Source: Bacillota bacterium
GTDB taxonomy: Bacteria > Bacillota > Sulfobacillia > JAJZYS01 > JAJYTV01
Direction of reading: 5' to 3'
Length of the DNA: 64,000 nt
Assembly (NCBI GenBank): GCA_021793645.1
Contig: JAJYSJ010000010.1
Coordinates: 44,456 to 108,455, forward strand
Below the pieces are notes generated by a model. That model saw only the letters and a list, made by a program, of their open reading frames with translations. It made no database searches and had not been told where the DNA came from. Position numbers and translations under genes: made by a program. Below, piece after piece: positions 9,198-20,438 of the stretch (its first letter is position 1; each line of letters opens with the position of its first letter).

Positions 9198-10937
9198 TTG
9201 CCCTTCCGCGCGGAGGGGCTGGACGAACTTCGGCGCAGGATCGACATCGCGGCGGTCGTCGGACAGACGGTCGCACTGCGACGCCAGGGCGCGCGCCTCG
9301 TCGGACTTTGCCCCTTCCATAGTGAAAAATCTCCGTCCTTCTCCGTTTCACCCGAACGGGGCCTTTTTTACTGCTTCGGCTGCCACGCAGGTGGCGACGC
9401 AATCGACTTTGTCATGCGCCGCGACAGCCTGTCGTTCCGCGAATCGGTAGAGATCCTTGCCCAGGAGTTCGGCGTGCAGCTGCCGGAGGAGAACGTCGAG
9501 AGCGGTGAGGCCGCGCAGCGCCAGGAGCGGCGCGCGAAGCTGCTGAAGCTGATGGAAGCGGCGCAGGCGCTGTTCGCATCCTTCCTGTTGGACGATGGCG
9601 GCGAGGGAGCGCGGAGCTACCTCGCAGGCAGAGGCCTGCACGCGCCGGACGCGAAGCGCTTCGATCTCGGCTACGCGCCGGGGGACGGGCAGCTCCTCCA
9701 GCGCCTCAAGGCGCCGCAGGACCTGCTGATGGAGGCGGGCCTTGCGGTGCGCCACGAGAGCGGCCGCGTCTACGAGCGCTTCCGCGACCGTGTCACCTTC
9801 GCCATCCGCGACCGCGCGGGCCGCATCGTTGGCTTTGGCGGGCGTACGATGGGCGACGGGCAGCCCAAATATCTCAACTCCCCTGAGACGCCGCTCTTCC
9901 ATAAGGGAAGCATTCTCTACGCGTGGCCGTGGGGGCAGCGCACCATCCAGGAGGAACGCGCCGTGACGCTCTGCGAAGGCTACATGGACGCGATCGCGCT
10001 GCATCGCGGCGGCTTCGCCGCGACGGTCGCGACGCTGGGGACCGCGCTCACCGAAGAGCATGCGCGTCAGATCGGTCGCGTGGCGCGGCGCGCCTATCTC
10101 GCATTCGATACGGACAACGCAGGCAAGATGGCCGTGCGACGCAGCGTGCAGCCGCTGCTGGCGCAGGGACTTGAGGTACTCGTTGTTTCGCCGCCCGAAG
10201 GGAAGGATCCAGATGAACTGTTGCGAGCCAAAGGGCCAGAGGCATGGCGTGAAGCCCTGGTCAAGGCGGAACCCGTGACCGCGTGGCTCTACTCCGAGGC
10301 GGTCGCGCAGTACGGCGTCGACTCGCCGGCCGCGAAGGCGCACGTCACGGAGGAGGTCTTCAGTGCGCTTCGCGCGCTGCAAAGCCCGCTAGTGCGCGAT
10401 GAGGAACTCCGTCGCCTCGCGCTGCGGCTAGAGGTGCGAGAGGAGGCGCTCAGAGCGGAATTTCAGCACGGACGCGCGGGGGACAGAACGCATACGCTGC
10501 AAAATCCAAGGAATAGTACTAGAAATACGGCAGTCCCGCCCGCGCGCCCTGACTGGCTGCTCGTGGAGACGACGCTCCTCTCGCTTGTGGCGCTGTATCC
10601 GGATGCGACTTCAGAGATCCGCGGAGCGTGCCGCCCGCTGAAGGATCCGTCGTGTGAAGCAGCCCTCGCCCTTGCGGCGGCCGGGGACGACCCGGCACAG
10701 TCCGAAGACGAGGGCGTGCGACGTGCCTGGGCGGAAGCGTCTCTTGCGGAAACGCTTCCCAGGGAAGAAATTGCGAAAGCCATTGCTCGGTGGACACTAG
10801 CAGGTAAAAGGGAAAGACTGAACGAAGTCAATCGCATCATTCTAGAGATGCAAGAGGCAGGTCAACCGATTGATTCGTCCCTCATGGTTGAATCCCATCA
10901 ACTTTCGCTCGAGACTGAACGCCTTCGAAGGGGGTGA
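9198..10937 (+). CDS. dnaG: DNA primase
   Basis: Synthesises RNA primers at the replication fork. It has an N-terminal CHC2 zinc-binding domain (CPFHSEKSPSFSV ... YCFGCHAGGDAIDFV), a catalytic core with RFRDRVTFAIRDRAGRIVGFGGR, and a Toprim fold (TLCEGYMDAIALHRGG, AFDTDNAGKMA). The C-terminal DnaB-interaction region is short and divergent. Start is uncertain: TTG 9198 has GGGGGG at 8 nt, while GTG 9189 overlaps that G-run. About 580 residues, slightly short for the family. rpoD follows after 9 bp. Confidence 0.96.
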   Translation: MPFRAEGLDELRRRIDIAAVVGQTVALRRQGARLVGLCPFHSEKSPSFSVSPERGLFYCFGCHAGGDAIDFVMRRDSLSFRESVEILAQEFGVQLPEENVESGEAAQRQERRAKLLKLMEAAQALFASFLLDDGGEGARSYLAGRGLHAPDAKRFDLGYAPGDGQLLQRLKAPQDLLMEAGLAVRHESGRVYERFRDRVTFAIRDRAGRIVGFGGRTMGDGQPKYLNSPETPLFHKGSILYAWPWGQRTIQEERAVTLCEGYMDAIALHRGGFAATVATLGTALTEEHARQIGRVARRAYLAFDTDNAGKMAVRRSVQPLLAQGLEVLVVSPPEGKDPDELLRAKGPEAWREALVKAEPVTAWLYSEAVAQYGVDSPAAKAHVTEEVFSALRALQSPLVRDEELRRLALRLEVREEALRAEFQHGRAGDRTHTLQNPRNSTRNTAVPPARPDWLLVETTLLSLVALYPDATSEIRGACRPLKDPSCEAALALAAAGDDPAQSEDEGVRRAWAEASLAETLPREEIAKAIARWTLAGKRERLNEVNRIILEMQEAGQPIDSSLMVESHQLSLETERLRRG

Positions 10938-10946
10938 GTAGCACAC

Positions 10947-12020
<1,074 letters not shown>

Positions 12021-12032
12021 TGGGAAGCAGCA

Positions 12033-12064
12033 GCGGGGGATCTGGCAGGCGCCGGATCCCCCGC
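12033..12064 (+). terminator. Intrinsic terminator after rpoD
   Basis: A 14-bp stem (12033-12046 with 12051-12064, one G-T wobble) around the tetraloop AGGC, 12 bp downstream of the rpoD stop and followed by a weakly T-containing tract. It closes the housekeeping operon. Confidence 0.85.
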
Positions 12065-12257
12065 TTCGTCCGCCTGTGCTTTGGTGCCGCTTCGCAAGAG
12101 CCTCGTGCGCGGCTCCGTTCGGTCGTCTGACGGGGACGAAGGGTGCGTAGCGCCCGTGCGCGCAGTGCGTCCCACGAGTCCTCACGATCGCGCGGCGAGC
12201 GGACGAATGTCTCTTGCGCCACCCTACTCTGGGCACCCTAGGGCGGGAGGGATGCCC

Positions 12258-13049
12258 ATGTTCCGTCATGAGGCCGCTATGCTGTTTCCCGTCGAAGTCA
12301 CGAGGTGCGATCCGACGGCGGCAAGCATGCTGCAAGAGCAGTTTGCCGGTGCCAACAGCGAACTCAAAGCACTCGTCCAGTACCTCGTGCAGAGCTTCGG
12401 CGTAAAGGATCCCGCGACCCGCGCTCTGCTCCTCAACATCGCGACAGAGGAAGCGAGCCACCTCGAGATGGTCGGGACCGCGATCGTCCAGCTGATGACC
12501 TACGACGCCGAGAGCCGCGGCGGGCCGAACATGCAGCCGAACTGGGCCGTGACCGGACGCGCGCTGCAGAACGCGCCGTCGCTCCTCAGCAAGATGGTCA
12601 ACCTCGGCGGCGTCGGCCCGGTGGCTGTCGACTCGGCCGGCGCTCCATTCAGCGGCAATTTCATCAACTCCACCGGCGACATCACGAGCGACCTCGCCTC
12701 GGACCTCGCGGCGGAACTGCGTGCGCGGCGCGTCTATCAGCAGCTCCTGAAGAACACCAGTGACCCGGGGCTGCGCCGCACGCTCGAGTTCCTGGCGGAG
12801 CGCGAGGCGACCCACTCCGTGCTGTTCGGAGAGGCGCTTGAACGCGTCAAGGACGAAGGCGTCGCGCAGAACATCGGACGAACGCTGATCTCGCGGAGGA
12901 TGCCGGCCGTGTCCGATACCGCGGACGTCTACCTGCGCACGTTCGGGGCCGGGAAGCTCCCGGAGCAGCCGCTCGGGGAGCCGATCCAGCCGCACGAGGT
13001 CGAGGTTCAGCTGGCGGAGCAATACGAAGCGCTTGCGCCAATCGGCTGA
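12258..13049 (+). CDS. Manganese catalase family protein
   Basis: Dimanganese (non-haem) catalase / CotJC family, disproportionating hydrogen peroxide. The product begins MFRHEAAMLFPVEVTRCDP, as usual for the family, and shows the metal-ligand pattern: a Glu in GANSELKALVQY, Glu and His in ATEEASHLEMVGT, and a second Glu ... Glu-His set in DLAAELRARRVYQ and LAEREATHSVLFGEA. ATG 12258 has GGGAGG at 7 nt; an in-frame ATG at 12252 is too close to it, and an open frame reaching back to 12081 has no support. 263 aa. Monocistronic, downstream of the rpoD terminator. Confidence 0.92.
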   Translation: MFRHEAAMLFPVEVTRCDPTAASMLQEQFAGANSELKALVQYLVQSFGVKDPATRALLLNIATEEASHLEMVGTAIVQLMTYDAESRGGPNMQPNWAVTGRALQNAPSLLSKMVNLGGVGPVAVDSAGAPFSGNFINSTGDITSDLASDLAAELRARRVYQQLLKNTSDPGLRRTLEFLAEREATHSVLFGEALERVKDEGVAQNIGRTLISRRMPAVSDTADVYLRTFGAGKLPEQPLGEPIQPHEVEVQLAEQYEALAPIG

Positions 13050-13208
13050 CCGCGGCTGCCTTGCACCGCCTAGGCCCAGGGCGTACCAAGCCCTGAGGCC
13101 CTCCCGCGCCGCGCGTCTACAGGGCCTGTTCGTGGCGTCGGACGATATCGGTGACGACCCGTTCCCAGACAGCGAAATCCGAGAGATCCTCGCAGAGCGG
13201 CGACAATG

Positions 13209-13637
13209 TTAGTGTGACGCGAACGGGTTGCGGATTGTCAGTCCATCGATGTGTCGGCCATGTGAGAGGTCCTCGGACCACACGACGGAGCAACCCAAAC
13301 GTACGGCGCTCTGGATGACCATGGCATCCCAAAACGCAAGCTGTGAGGCAAGATGGAGTCGTATCGCTGACTCCTCGTCCTCCGCCGTCGGTGCGTGAAC
13401 TGCCCAGGTGGAAAAGTCGCGTACCAGCCCGAGCGCAACTTGCCCGTCCACACGGGGTGTGACTTTGTGCGTGAGCGTCACGTAGAACTCCTGCAGCATG
13501 CTGAGGAAGCCGGTGCGTTCCAGCCACAGCCGACGGATCAGCTCGGCTGCATCGTGATGTTTGGCGCCTGCCGACCCATCGAAGGCATGGACGAGAATGT
13601 TCGTGTCTATGAACTCCCGTGTCCCGCTAGCGCTCAT
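13209..13637 (-). CDS. PIN-domain toxin (VapC-like)
   Basis: Type II toxin, a predicted PIN-fold ribonuclease. Acidic residues expected for metal binding are visible: FIDTNILVHAFD near the N-terminus, a central Glu in SMLQEFYVTLT, and the later Asp in LAFWDAMVIQSA and SEDLSHG. 142 aa. It overlaps the preceding ribbon-helix-helix antitoxin gene by 11 bp on the same strand, the usual VapBC arrangement with antitoxin first. RNA target unknown. Confidence 0.88.
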   Translation of the reverse strand: MSASGTREFIDTNILVHAFDGSAGAKHHDAAELIRRLWLERTGFLSMLQEFYVTLTHKVTPRVDGQVALGLVRDFSTWAVHAPTAEDEESAIRLHLASQLAFWDAMVIQSAVRLGCSVVWSEDLSHGRHIDGLTIRNPFASH

Positions 13638-13869
13638 TCAGATCTTCATGGCTCGTGGGGATCTCTCCACGGGTACCAAGGTCCAGGCCGCGATCCAACC
13701 AGGCCAGAGACCGCCGACGTGCGGCTTCGTACTGGTCTTCCTGGCGCACCAGATCGGTTAAAAGGAAAGTAAGAAGGCTCGAGATGGAGGTGCCGCGGCG
13801 GGCCGCGATGATCTTCACCTCCTGCAGGACCTCCTTGGGCAGCGACAGGGTGACGTTCTTCATCTCCAA
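13627..13869 (-). CDS. Ribbon-helix-helix antitoxin (VapB/CopG-like)
   Basis: Partner of the PIN toxin downstream. The N-terminal beta strand MKNVTLSLPKEVLQEVK followed by ARRGTSISSLL is a ribbon-helix-helix DNA-binding unit; the C-terminus would wrap the toxin. AGGAG at 13878-13882 gives 8-nt spacing to TTG 13869, whereas GTG 13878 shares a base with that site, so TTG is preferred. The protein is clearly homologous to the orphan antitoxin at 33876-34118 (shared LPKE.LQ.VK..AARRGTSIS). Confidence 0.85.
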   Translation of the reverse strand: MEMKNVTLSLPKEVLQEVKIIAARRGTSISSLLTFLLTDLVRQEDQYEAARRRSLAWLDRGLDLGTRGEIPTSHEDLNER

Positions 13870-13917
13870 TAGACCCACTCCTCACGCGAAGGAGTGCATC
13901 ACGCGTTTGCGTGAACC

Positions 13918-14091
13918 TCAATGCTCTCTGTCGCCCCCCGGGGACGAGTTGCCGAGGAGGTCGCCAAGGCGCCGCGCCGCGTGACGCTTCGTGTCCTCCA
14001 GCACATGTGCGTAGACCTTCGCCGTCAGTGCAGGACTCTCGTGGCCTAGGTGCGCTGCAATCTCCCTGATCCCGACGCCTGCCTGGAGCTG
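13918..14091 (-). pseudogene. Tyrosine integrase, C-terminal fragment
   Basis: Fifty-eight codons on the minus strand encode the end of a phage-type tyrosine recombinase: QAGVGIREIAAHLGHESPA followed by LTAKVYAHVLEDTKR, with the conserved His of the HLGH motif and the nucleophile-type Tyr. The upstream part is absent here. An N-terminal fragment of a similar integrase lies at 22143-22297 on the same strand, across the gmt-like element, so an originally single gene has probably been split, with the middle lost. Confidence 0.75.
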
Positions 14092-14115
14092 TTACAACGT
14101 GTAGCTGACCTATCG

Positions 14116-14427
14116 TAATCAAGCCCTAAGGGCGCCGCTCCTGAGCCTGCCCGACTTCCGGGTGTGATGTATAAATCCGGATGGAAGGGGGTCGGGGGGA
14201 AACCGAAGGTTGCCCCCCTGGTGGGTGCCCTGCAGACCGACGAGGGACGTCCAGGAACCGAGAACAGGGCCACCCGACGAGCCAGAATTTCGGACCGAGG
14301 CGGTGCGGCTGGTGCGAGCGTGATTTCGCGCGACTTGGGTCGCACTCCCTTCGAGTACCTTTCGGTTCGGGGGCAACGACTCCGTTTCGAGTACCTTCAT
14401 TTTCGAGGCAACTCAAGGGCTTGATTA
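14116..14427. mobile_element. 312-bp segment with 12-bp inverted ends and an IS3 orfA scrap
   Basis: TAATCAAGCCCT (14116-14127) and its exact reverse complement AGGGCTTGATTA (14416-14427) bracket this stretch. Inside, about 14278-14345 on the plus strand, a short translated piece (PEFRTEAVRLVRA, then after a frame change VISRDLGR) matches the start of IS3-family OrfA proteins. No intact gene is present. It may be a degenerate IS or a MITE-like relic at the left flank of the gmt-like element. Confidence 0.45.
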
Positions 14428-14453
14428 TAGTAACGTGCCAGAATTATACTATT

Positions 14454-14759
14454 ATGGCTGAAGATCATAAAGGGGTGCGTGACCTGACCGTAGACCTGTT
14501 GCCGCATCTCGAACCGACTTACTCCATCACGATCCATAAGGCGCAGGGCAGCCAGTTCCGCCGCGTCATCCCAATACGGAAGACCCGGTTGCTCGACCGC
14601 GCGCCGTTCTACACGGTAGTCACGCGGGCGGAGCAGCAGGTAATTCTAGGCGGCGACGTAGCAGCCGCACGCGCAGCGGTCGGGGCACGGCCCCACGCTA
14701 CCCGCCGACGGGACGCACTAGGATCGCTGCTCAATAAGATCGTCGCGGGGATGGCCTGA
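14454..14759 (+). pseudogene. RecD/UvrD-type helicase C-terminal fragment
   Basis: The 101 codons correspond to the last conserved part of superfamily 1 RecD-like helicases: EPTYSITIHKAQGSQFRRVI (motif V region) and FYTVVTRAEQQVILGG (motif VI region). The Walker A/B parts are missing. ATG 14454 is only the first start in the surviving frame. The TGA overlaps the gmtY ATG by 1 bp, so the fragment and gmtY are joined translationally, which suggests the fragment travels with, or was captured by, the element. Confidence 0.7.
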
Positions 14760-16234
14760 TGGCTCACGTCACGGTGATCGCCAAAGTGGTTGGCGACAAC
14801 ACCGGCATTGTCGCCGAGATCCCCGTCATCCTTACCGACTACGGCCCACTGATGCCTTTGGTCAGGTACATCATGGCAATCAAGTATGTGCGCTCCGCCA
14901 GCACCATCACAAAAATCGCGCAGTCCGTAGGTCTACTGCTCGACTACATGGATGCGAACCACGACTGCTACGACGACCCCAGGGAACTCTTTGCCGGCTT
15001 CGTCCAGCGGCTCTACACCGGCACCGTGTCCGATGATGGACAGGACCCGAGCGGCCTGTACTGGAATGGGCGCACGCCAAGCGTGGTGCGGCAGATGGTG
15101 ATGCAGCTCTCGGCCTTCTCCGACTGGATGGCCAAGGAGCAGGACACCCAGCCGTTCAACCCATGGCGGCAGGCCACCCACGCGGAAGAAATGCTGGCGT
15201 GGGCGGCATGGCACCACAAGCGGGATCGCGCGTTTCTGGCCCATACCTAGGATCGCAACACCGCCTCACTCAGGATGACCCGCGCCCGCAACGTCCTTCT
15301 CAAGAAAACTCCGATCATCGACCACGACAAGGCAAAGCACTTTCCCGATGAGCGTTTCCACGACCTGATCTTCCGCGGCTTCATCATCCCCGGTAAGCAG
15401 AAGAGTGCTAGGATCGAGGAACGGCTTAACTTGCGCGACATCCTTATCACCCTGCTCATGCACTACGGCGGACTGCGCATGTCCGAGCCCTTCCACCTGT
15501 ATGTGCATGACGTGATGCTCGATCCATTGAGGGACGGCACGGCGTGGGTGCGGGTGTATCACCCGAGTCTAGGACAGGCTCCCAACGATTGGCTTGATGC
15601 CAAAGGCAAGCCGATCAAGTGTAACCGCGACGAATACCTGCGTGGTAAATGGGGTCTGCAGCCGCGAACGGATTATCCAGAGTCACATCAATGGCACGCC
15701 GGCTGGAAGAACACCGTCGTCGATGGAAGCCTTCACTTCATCGACGTGAATTGGTTCCCGACCTGGGCCGGAGAGTTGTTTTGGAAGCTCTGGGTCTTCT
15801 ATATGGCGCAGCGCGCCCAACTGCAATGCGAGCATCCCTTTGCCTTCGTCACGCTAAAAGGTAAGCCTTACGGCATCGACAGTTTCCAGCGCGCCCACAA
15901 GACGGCGGTGCAGCGTATCGGGCTCCAGGCCGCCAAGGTGCTCGGCACGTCGCCTCACGGGCATCGCCATGCCTACGGGCAGCGCTGCCGTGAGGCCAAC
16001 CTGGACCCCATCGTCATCAAGAAGGCCATGCATCATGCCTCGCTGGAATCGCAGGTGGTCTATACCGAGCCGCCGCGCGCAGCCGTGATGCGGGCACTGG
16101 AGAGCGCCATGCAGCGGCACCGGGACGAAGAAAACGCCTTGCCGCCGCCGGACTTCCTGTCATACGGCTTCCAGGACGTCGACCCGCTGGGCCTTTTGAG
16201 CGGCTCGAACCCGAAGTTGTTAAGGAGGAGTTGA
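14759..16234 (+). pseudogene. gmtY: GmtY-like tyrosine recombinase, in-frame TAG
   Basis: First gene of a three-gene recombinase module that resembles the gamma-mobile-trio (GmtY-GmtZ-GmtX). The same reading frame continues through a single TAG at 15248-15250. Before it is an N-terminal core-binding domain (about 163 codons). After it is the catalytic domain with the Arg of HYGGLRMSEPF, the HGHRHAYGQRC motif and the terminal MHHASLESQVVYTEP (His and nucleophile Tyr). A restart at ATG 15275 could give a 319-aa catalytic fragment. About 490 codons in total. gmtZ begins 1 bp downstream with AAGGAGGAG before it. Confidence 0.7.
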
Positions 16235-16235
16235 T

Positions 16236-19168
16236 GTGCCGAAGAGTATACCTCTCGATCCCGAGTTCCGATTTCTTATCGAACTCGAACCGGCCTTCGA
16301 GCCCTGGCGCCAACTTGCTGCCGAGTGGTGGGCGCAGCAGACATCCGACCGCGAAAGCAAGCACGCCGCCTTATCGACCTTCTTCGTGCGCTACCTGCAT
16401 GAGCTGGGACTCGATACGTCGCCCAAGGCGCTGTTCCGGCGGGACGCGAGATTACCAGACCTGTTGGCGGTGCTGGAATCCGGCCATACCAGCGAACGCC
16501 AAATCGCGAAGCAGCACGACATCATCAGCAACTTCGTCGACTGGGTGCTGCGCACGCATCTGGCCGATTTGGACGAGGAAGGTCATCGCGTCGTGCCGGC
16601 GCATTTGCGCCATCCCTTCCCGCGCCTTCGATCAAGGGTAGTCAATAAGAAGTCCGACCTGACCTTCTCGCATGTGCGGACGCTCGATCCGAAGATGGGC
16701 GATTGGTGCGACCTCGCCGCCGAGTGGATGCAGGCTCAAAAAGTAGGCGTCTCTATGCGACGGCAGGCCATCGACAAACTACTCGACCTGTATATCCGTC
16801 AGCGTAATCTGCCGCGCAATCCGACTCAGTTCTTGAAGCGCGATGTGGACCTGCCAGACTACGTCTCTGTTTACCTGGAGGGCAAAGGAAAGGGGAGTAC
16901 CACGCTAGCTAGACTAGACACGACATTAGTCAACTACGCCTCTGCATTCATCGATTGGGTACTCACGCAAAAGCTCGGCATCGAAGATAACCGCGGCCAT
17001 CGTCGCGTTCCACCAGAGTTGCACAATCCGATCCCGCGATTGAACTATAAGGGGATGACGACGGAAAACGAGACGGTGCGGTCGCCCCTGTCCATCCGCT
17101 ATATCGAGGAACTGCGCAGGCTGCTGTGCGAGGGGCCAACTTTCCGCGACTGGACCTGGGCCCAGCAGGCAATAGATGGTGGGCATAGGGGTGGCGATTG
17201 GTTCGTAGTTGATTCCTCGGTCGTGAATCCCGATGACCCGGATTGCGTGTGGCGGAAGCGGGAGGCCACCACAAGAGAGCGGGAAGAAAAGGGGCTGCCG
17301 GAAGTCATCACCGAACTGTGGTCCCCCGTGCGCGCCGTGGCGCTCTACCTGAAACTCGAACTGCCACTGCGCACCTTCCAGGTCCGCATGCTGGACTCGG
17401 GCGAGGCGGACACCTGGCGCTACGAGCATGGGCCGCAGGGCGGCATCCTCGTGCGCAACGTCTCGCCGCTGGCGCAGGGTAGCGACGTGCGCCCCTATCA
17501 GCGCGGGGTGTTCCATCGCACGCAGGGCGAGGCCGGCGCGGGGCTTTACATCAACACCAACAAGACCGCCGACATCAACAGGGACGAGAACGACAAGGGC
17601 TACGTCATCCCCTGGGCGCATGAGGCCGCGCTGTACTGGTTGGAAAAACTCCGTAACTGGCAGGAGCGCTACAACCCGATCACCGAACCCACGCCATGGG
17701 TCAGTCTTGATCTAAAACACTTCGGGAGGACCCGCCCCATCCCGAGGTCTTGGAGGCACGCGGGACGGCCTGTTTCTTATTCCGCGATCCAACGCGCGAA
17801 GGGGATGACCGGCAAAAGCCTGTTGCGAACAACTTGGAACGAATGTGGTACAAGTTGCTCGCCCGCCTCGGACAGCGCTGCCTGGATCGAGGCGAAACGC
17901 TGGACGACGGCACGCCGATCCGGTTCGTCCATCCGGAATCGGACCACCATACCTTCTACCCCCTTCACGCCCTGCGCGTATCGCTGATCAGCTACCTGGT
18001 GCTGGATCTCCGGCTGCCGCTGCCAGTCGTGTCGAAGCTGATCGCGGGCCACGCCCGCATCATCATGACGCTCTACTACACCAAGTTCGGCAAGCGGTAC
18101 ATGAGCGAGGTGATGGCAGAGGCCGAGCGCAATGCGGTGGAGGCGATCCAGACAAACCACCGGCGCTTCTTGATGGATGCGACCTACGAGCAGGTCGGCC
18201 GTCGTTTCGCCTCGCTTTCCGAGGACGCGATACGCGCCGCCACAGCCAACCAGTCCGCCGCCGCCTTCGTCTTCGAGGACAAGGGCATCTGCCCGGTGGG
18301 CGGGGGCATGTGCGATGTGGGCGGGGAAAAGCTTGGCCTACTTGCACCGGGGAGTCCCGTCCACGCCCCCGTTCCGGGCTACCCGACCGAGCGCAACTGC
18401 GTGCGATGCCGCTTCTTCCTTTCCGGTCCCGCCTTCCTGCCTGGCCTCGTGGCGCACTACAACACCCTCAGCGAAGAGTCCCATCGCCAGAGTGGGCGCT
18501 TCAACGAGATGGAAGCGAAGGTGAGGGCGCTCGAAGATCGCCGTTACGACTGCGAACGCGAGGAGCGCCCCTTCACGGAGACGAACGAACTGGAACGCCT
18601 GGCACAGCGCCGTGACGACGCGGCCCAGGCGTTCGGAAAGCTGATCAATGACATGCAGGCGACGTACTACCTGATCGAGCGTTCGCTGGAAATCGCCCGG
18701 AACGCCGAGAAGGACGAAGTACAACTGGTCGCTTCAGGCAACATCACCGACCTCAAGACCGCATTCATCGAAACCCAATCGGAACTGCACCAACTAGAAG
18801 TCGTCTGCGAAAACGCCGTAATCTACCCCGAGACGGACGCAAGCTACGCCGCCATCCGGCGCTCACAGATCCTTGACGTCATGCTGCGCTACAACCACAT
18901 GGAGCCGGTATTCATGCGTCTCTCCTCCGAGCATCAACTGCTGGCGGGCAATGCCGTGATGCAGCTCATCCAGGCGCGCACCGGCTCGCTGCGCGGGGCG
19001 CTGGAGTACGCTGAATGCCGGACGAAATTGGAGGATCTCGGACTCATTGAGGAAACCTGGGACACCATCGACGGTGTCGTGGCGGGCACACCGGCCCCCG
19101 CCATCATCGACTCGGCTCGTTCAGCCCGAGCGCTGCCATCGACTATCGGAGACGGCCATGCATCCTGA
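16236..19168 (+). pseudogene. gmtZ: GmtZ-like integrase, frameshifted
   Basis: Second gene of the trio, about 975 codons, from GTG 16236. The frame changes near 17722-17740 (LDLKHFGRT, then PPHPEVLEARGTACFLFRD), most simply one missing base. After the shift come the recombinase-like motifs FYPLHALRVSLISYL (with the RVSL segment) and LIAGHARIIMTLYYTKFG (His, Arg and Tyr), a cysteine cluster (CPVGGGMCDVGG, CVRCRFFLSGP) and a long helical C-terminus. The 3' end overlaps gmtX by 11 bp. GmtZ identity rests on gene order and domain type, not on a database match. Confidence 0.68.
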
Positions 19169-19805
19169 CCAAATACTGGAACAACTCAAGGCCACGGCGA
19201 ACACTCGCAAGCAGAAAAACCTCGATCTGATCCACGCCGTTTGCCGGGAGCAGTACGAGCGCGGTAGCCGGGACTTCTCGGTGGCGACCATCGCCCGGAT
19301 CGCGCACGAACGCGGCGGCCCGACCAAGGGCTCGATCCACAACAAGACAGGTGACGACTTCAAAGCCATCATCAAAGCTTGGGCCGAGCACACGGGCGGC
19401 GTGACCCGCAAGGAGCGTAGGGTCAGCGAAAACCCGTATATGGCGCTAATCGAGAGGATCGATAACCCCGCCGTGCGCTCCGTCATGGCGAGCCTTCTAG
19501 CCGAGAACCAGAAGATGCGGCGGCAGATCAATCTGCTCAAGGCCAATGCGGGTGTGGTAATCGACATGCGCCAGCAGGAAATCACAAGCCAACAAGAGTC
19601 GATTCAGATCCTGCCGGCATTACCCGGGCTGACCGACAGCGAGAAAGAGGCGCTGCGCCTTGCCATCAGCGAGAAGTTCCTGAAGGACGAAGGTTGGTCG
19701 TGCGATGAGCGCGGGCGGATCATCAACGACAAGGGGCGTGAGATCTTCAAGGTCGGCTTTGCCACGGCGATCCGCAAGATCCTCGGAACTATGAGCATTG
19801 GGTAG
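19158..19805 (+). CDS. gmtX: GmtX-like protein
   Basis: Third gene of the trio, 215 aa, apparently intact. It begins MHPDQILEQLKATANTRKQ and contains a helix-turn-helix-like N-terminal part (FSVATIARIAHERGGPTKGS, then IHNKTGDDFKAIIKAW), with helical and coiled sequence after it. This layout is analogous to TnpC of Tn554-type transposons, where a small DNA-binding protein assists two tyrosine recombinases. No catalytic motif is visible. It overlaps gmtZ by 11 bp. Confidence 0.68.
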   Translation: MHPDQILEQLKATANTRKQKNLDLIHAVCREQYERGSRDFSVATIARIAHERGGPTKGSIHNKTGDDFKAIIKAWAEHTGGVTRKERRVSENPYMALIERIDNPAVRSVMASLLAENQKMRRQINLLKANAGVVIDMRQQEITSQQESIQILPALPGLTDSEKEALRLAISEKFLKDEGWSCDERGRIINDKGREIFKVGFATAIRKILGTMSIG

Positions 19806-19962
19806 GAGGAGCACGGGCGGCCCGTGCGGATGGGCGGCGACGCCGAGCAGCCGGCCGCGTCTGACCAACAGCCGAGGACGTTCGCCGATCGGCGCCCGGC
19901 CCCTGCCAATTCGCAGGAAACCGAACCCATCTGGCGAACGTCGCCCGAAAGAAGGGTTGCAC

Positions 19963-20355
19963 ATGTCTGGTGAGTATTCGGCGGCGAAAGGGTTCATCCA
20001 GGTAGTCTCGCGCTTAGGTGGCCGGCCCAGGGTGACAGTCGAGATCTTCCCCTTGGATGACCATGCACCAATGCCTTTGAGGGCGGCTGTGCTCATTCTT
20101 GACCCGGATTCGCGTGAGCGCAGTACGACCGATATAGCATTGCAGGACCTCGACACTCTCGCCACATCGGACTCAGCCCGCTATAGATTGATCGACGCTC
20201 TTTGGCGTACGACGCTTTTTGGGCATCGTTATCATTCGAATCCCCACCGAATAGAGTGTCCGGAATGCCATGTTGCGTTGCCATACCACCTGCAGCACAC
20301 GCCTGGCTTCCGCCTGAACTGCCTGGTGTGTGGGCACGACATTCCAACCCCCTGA
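19963..20355 (+). CDS. Hypothetical protein with C-terminal zinc ribbon
   Basis: 130 residues; not recognised as a whole. The C-terminus has two CxxC-type pairs (CPECHVALPYH ... LNCLVCGHD) that should bind zinc. The N-terminal two thirds look like a mixed alpha/beta domain. ATG 19963 follows AAGAAGGGT. It is the first cargo gene after gmtX and lies 83 bp before an Mrr-like nuclease gene in the same direction, so the two may form a unit. No function assigned. Confidence 0.7.
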   Translation: MSGEYSAAKGFIQVVSRLGGRPRVTVEIFPLDDHAPMPLRAAVLILDPDSRERSTTDIALQDLDTLATSDSARYRLIDALWRTTLFGHRYHSNPHRIECPECHVALPYHLQHTPGFRLNCLVCGHDIPTP

Positions 20356-20438
20356 CGTCCACGGCTTCGGCTGTCGCCAAGAGGGAGTGCATTTGCCCCA
20401 AGGCATTATGGAGACTCGCGTCAGGAGTTGAACTCGGG

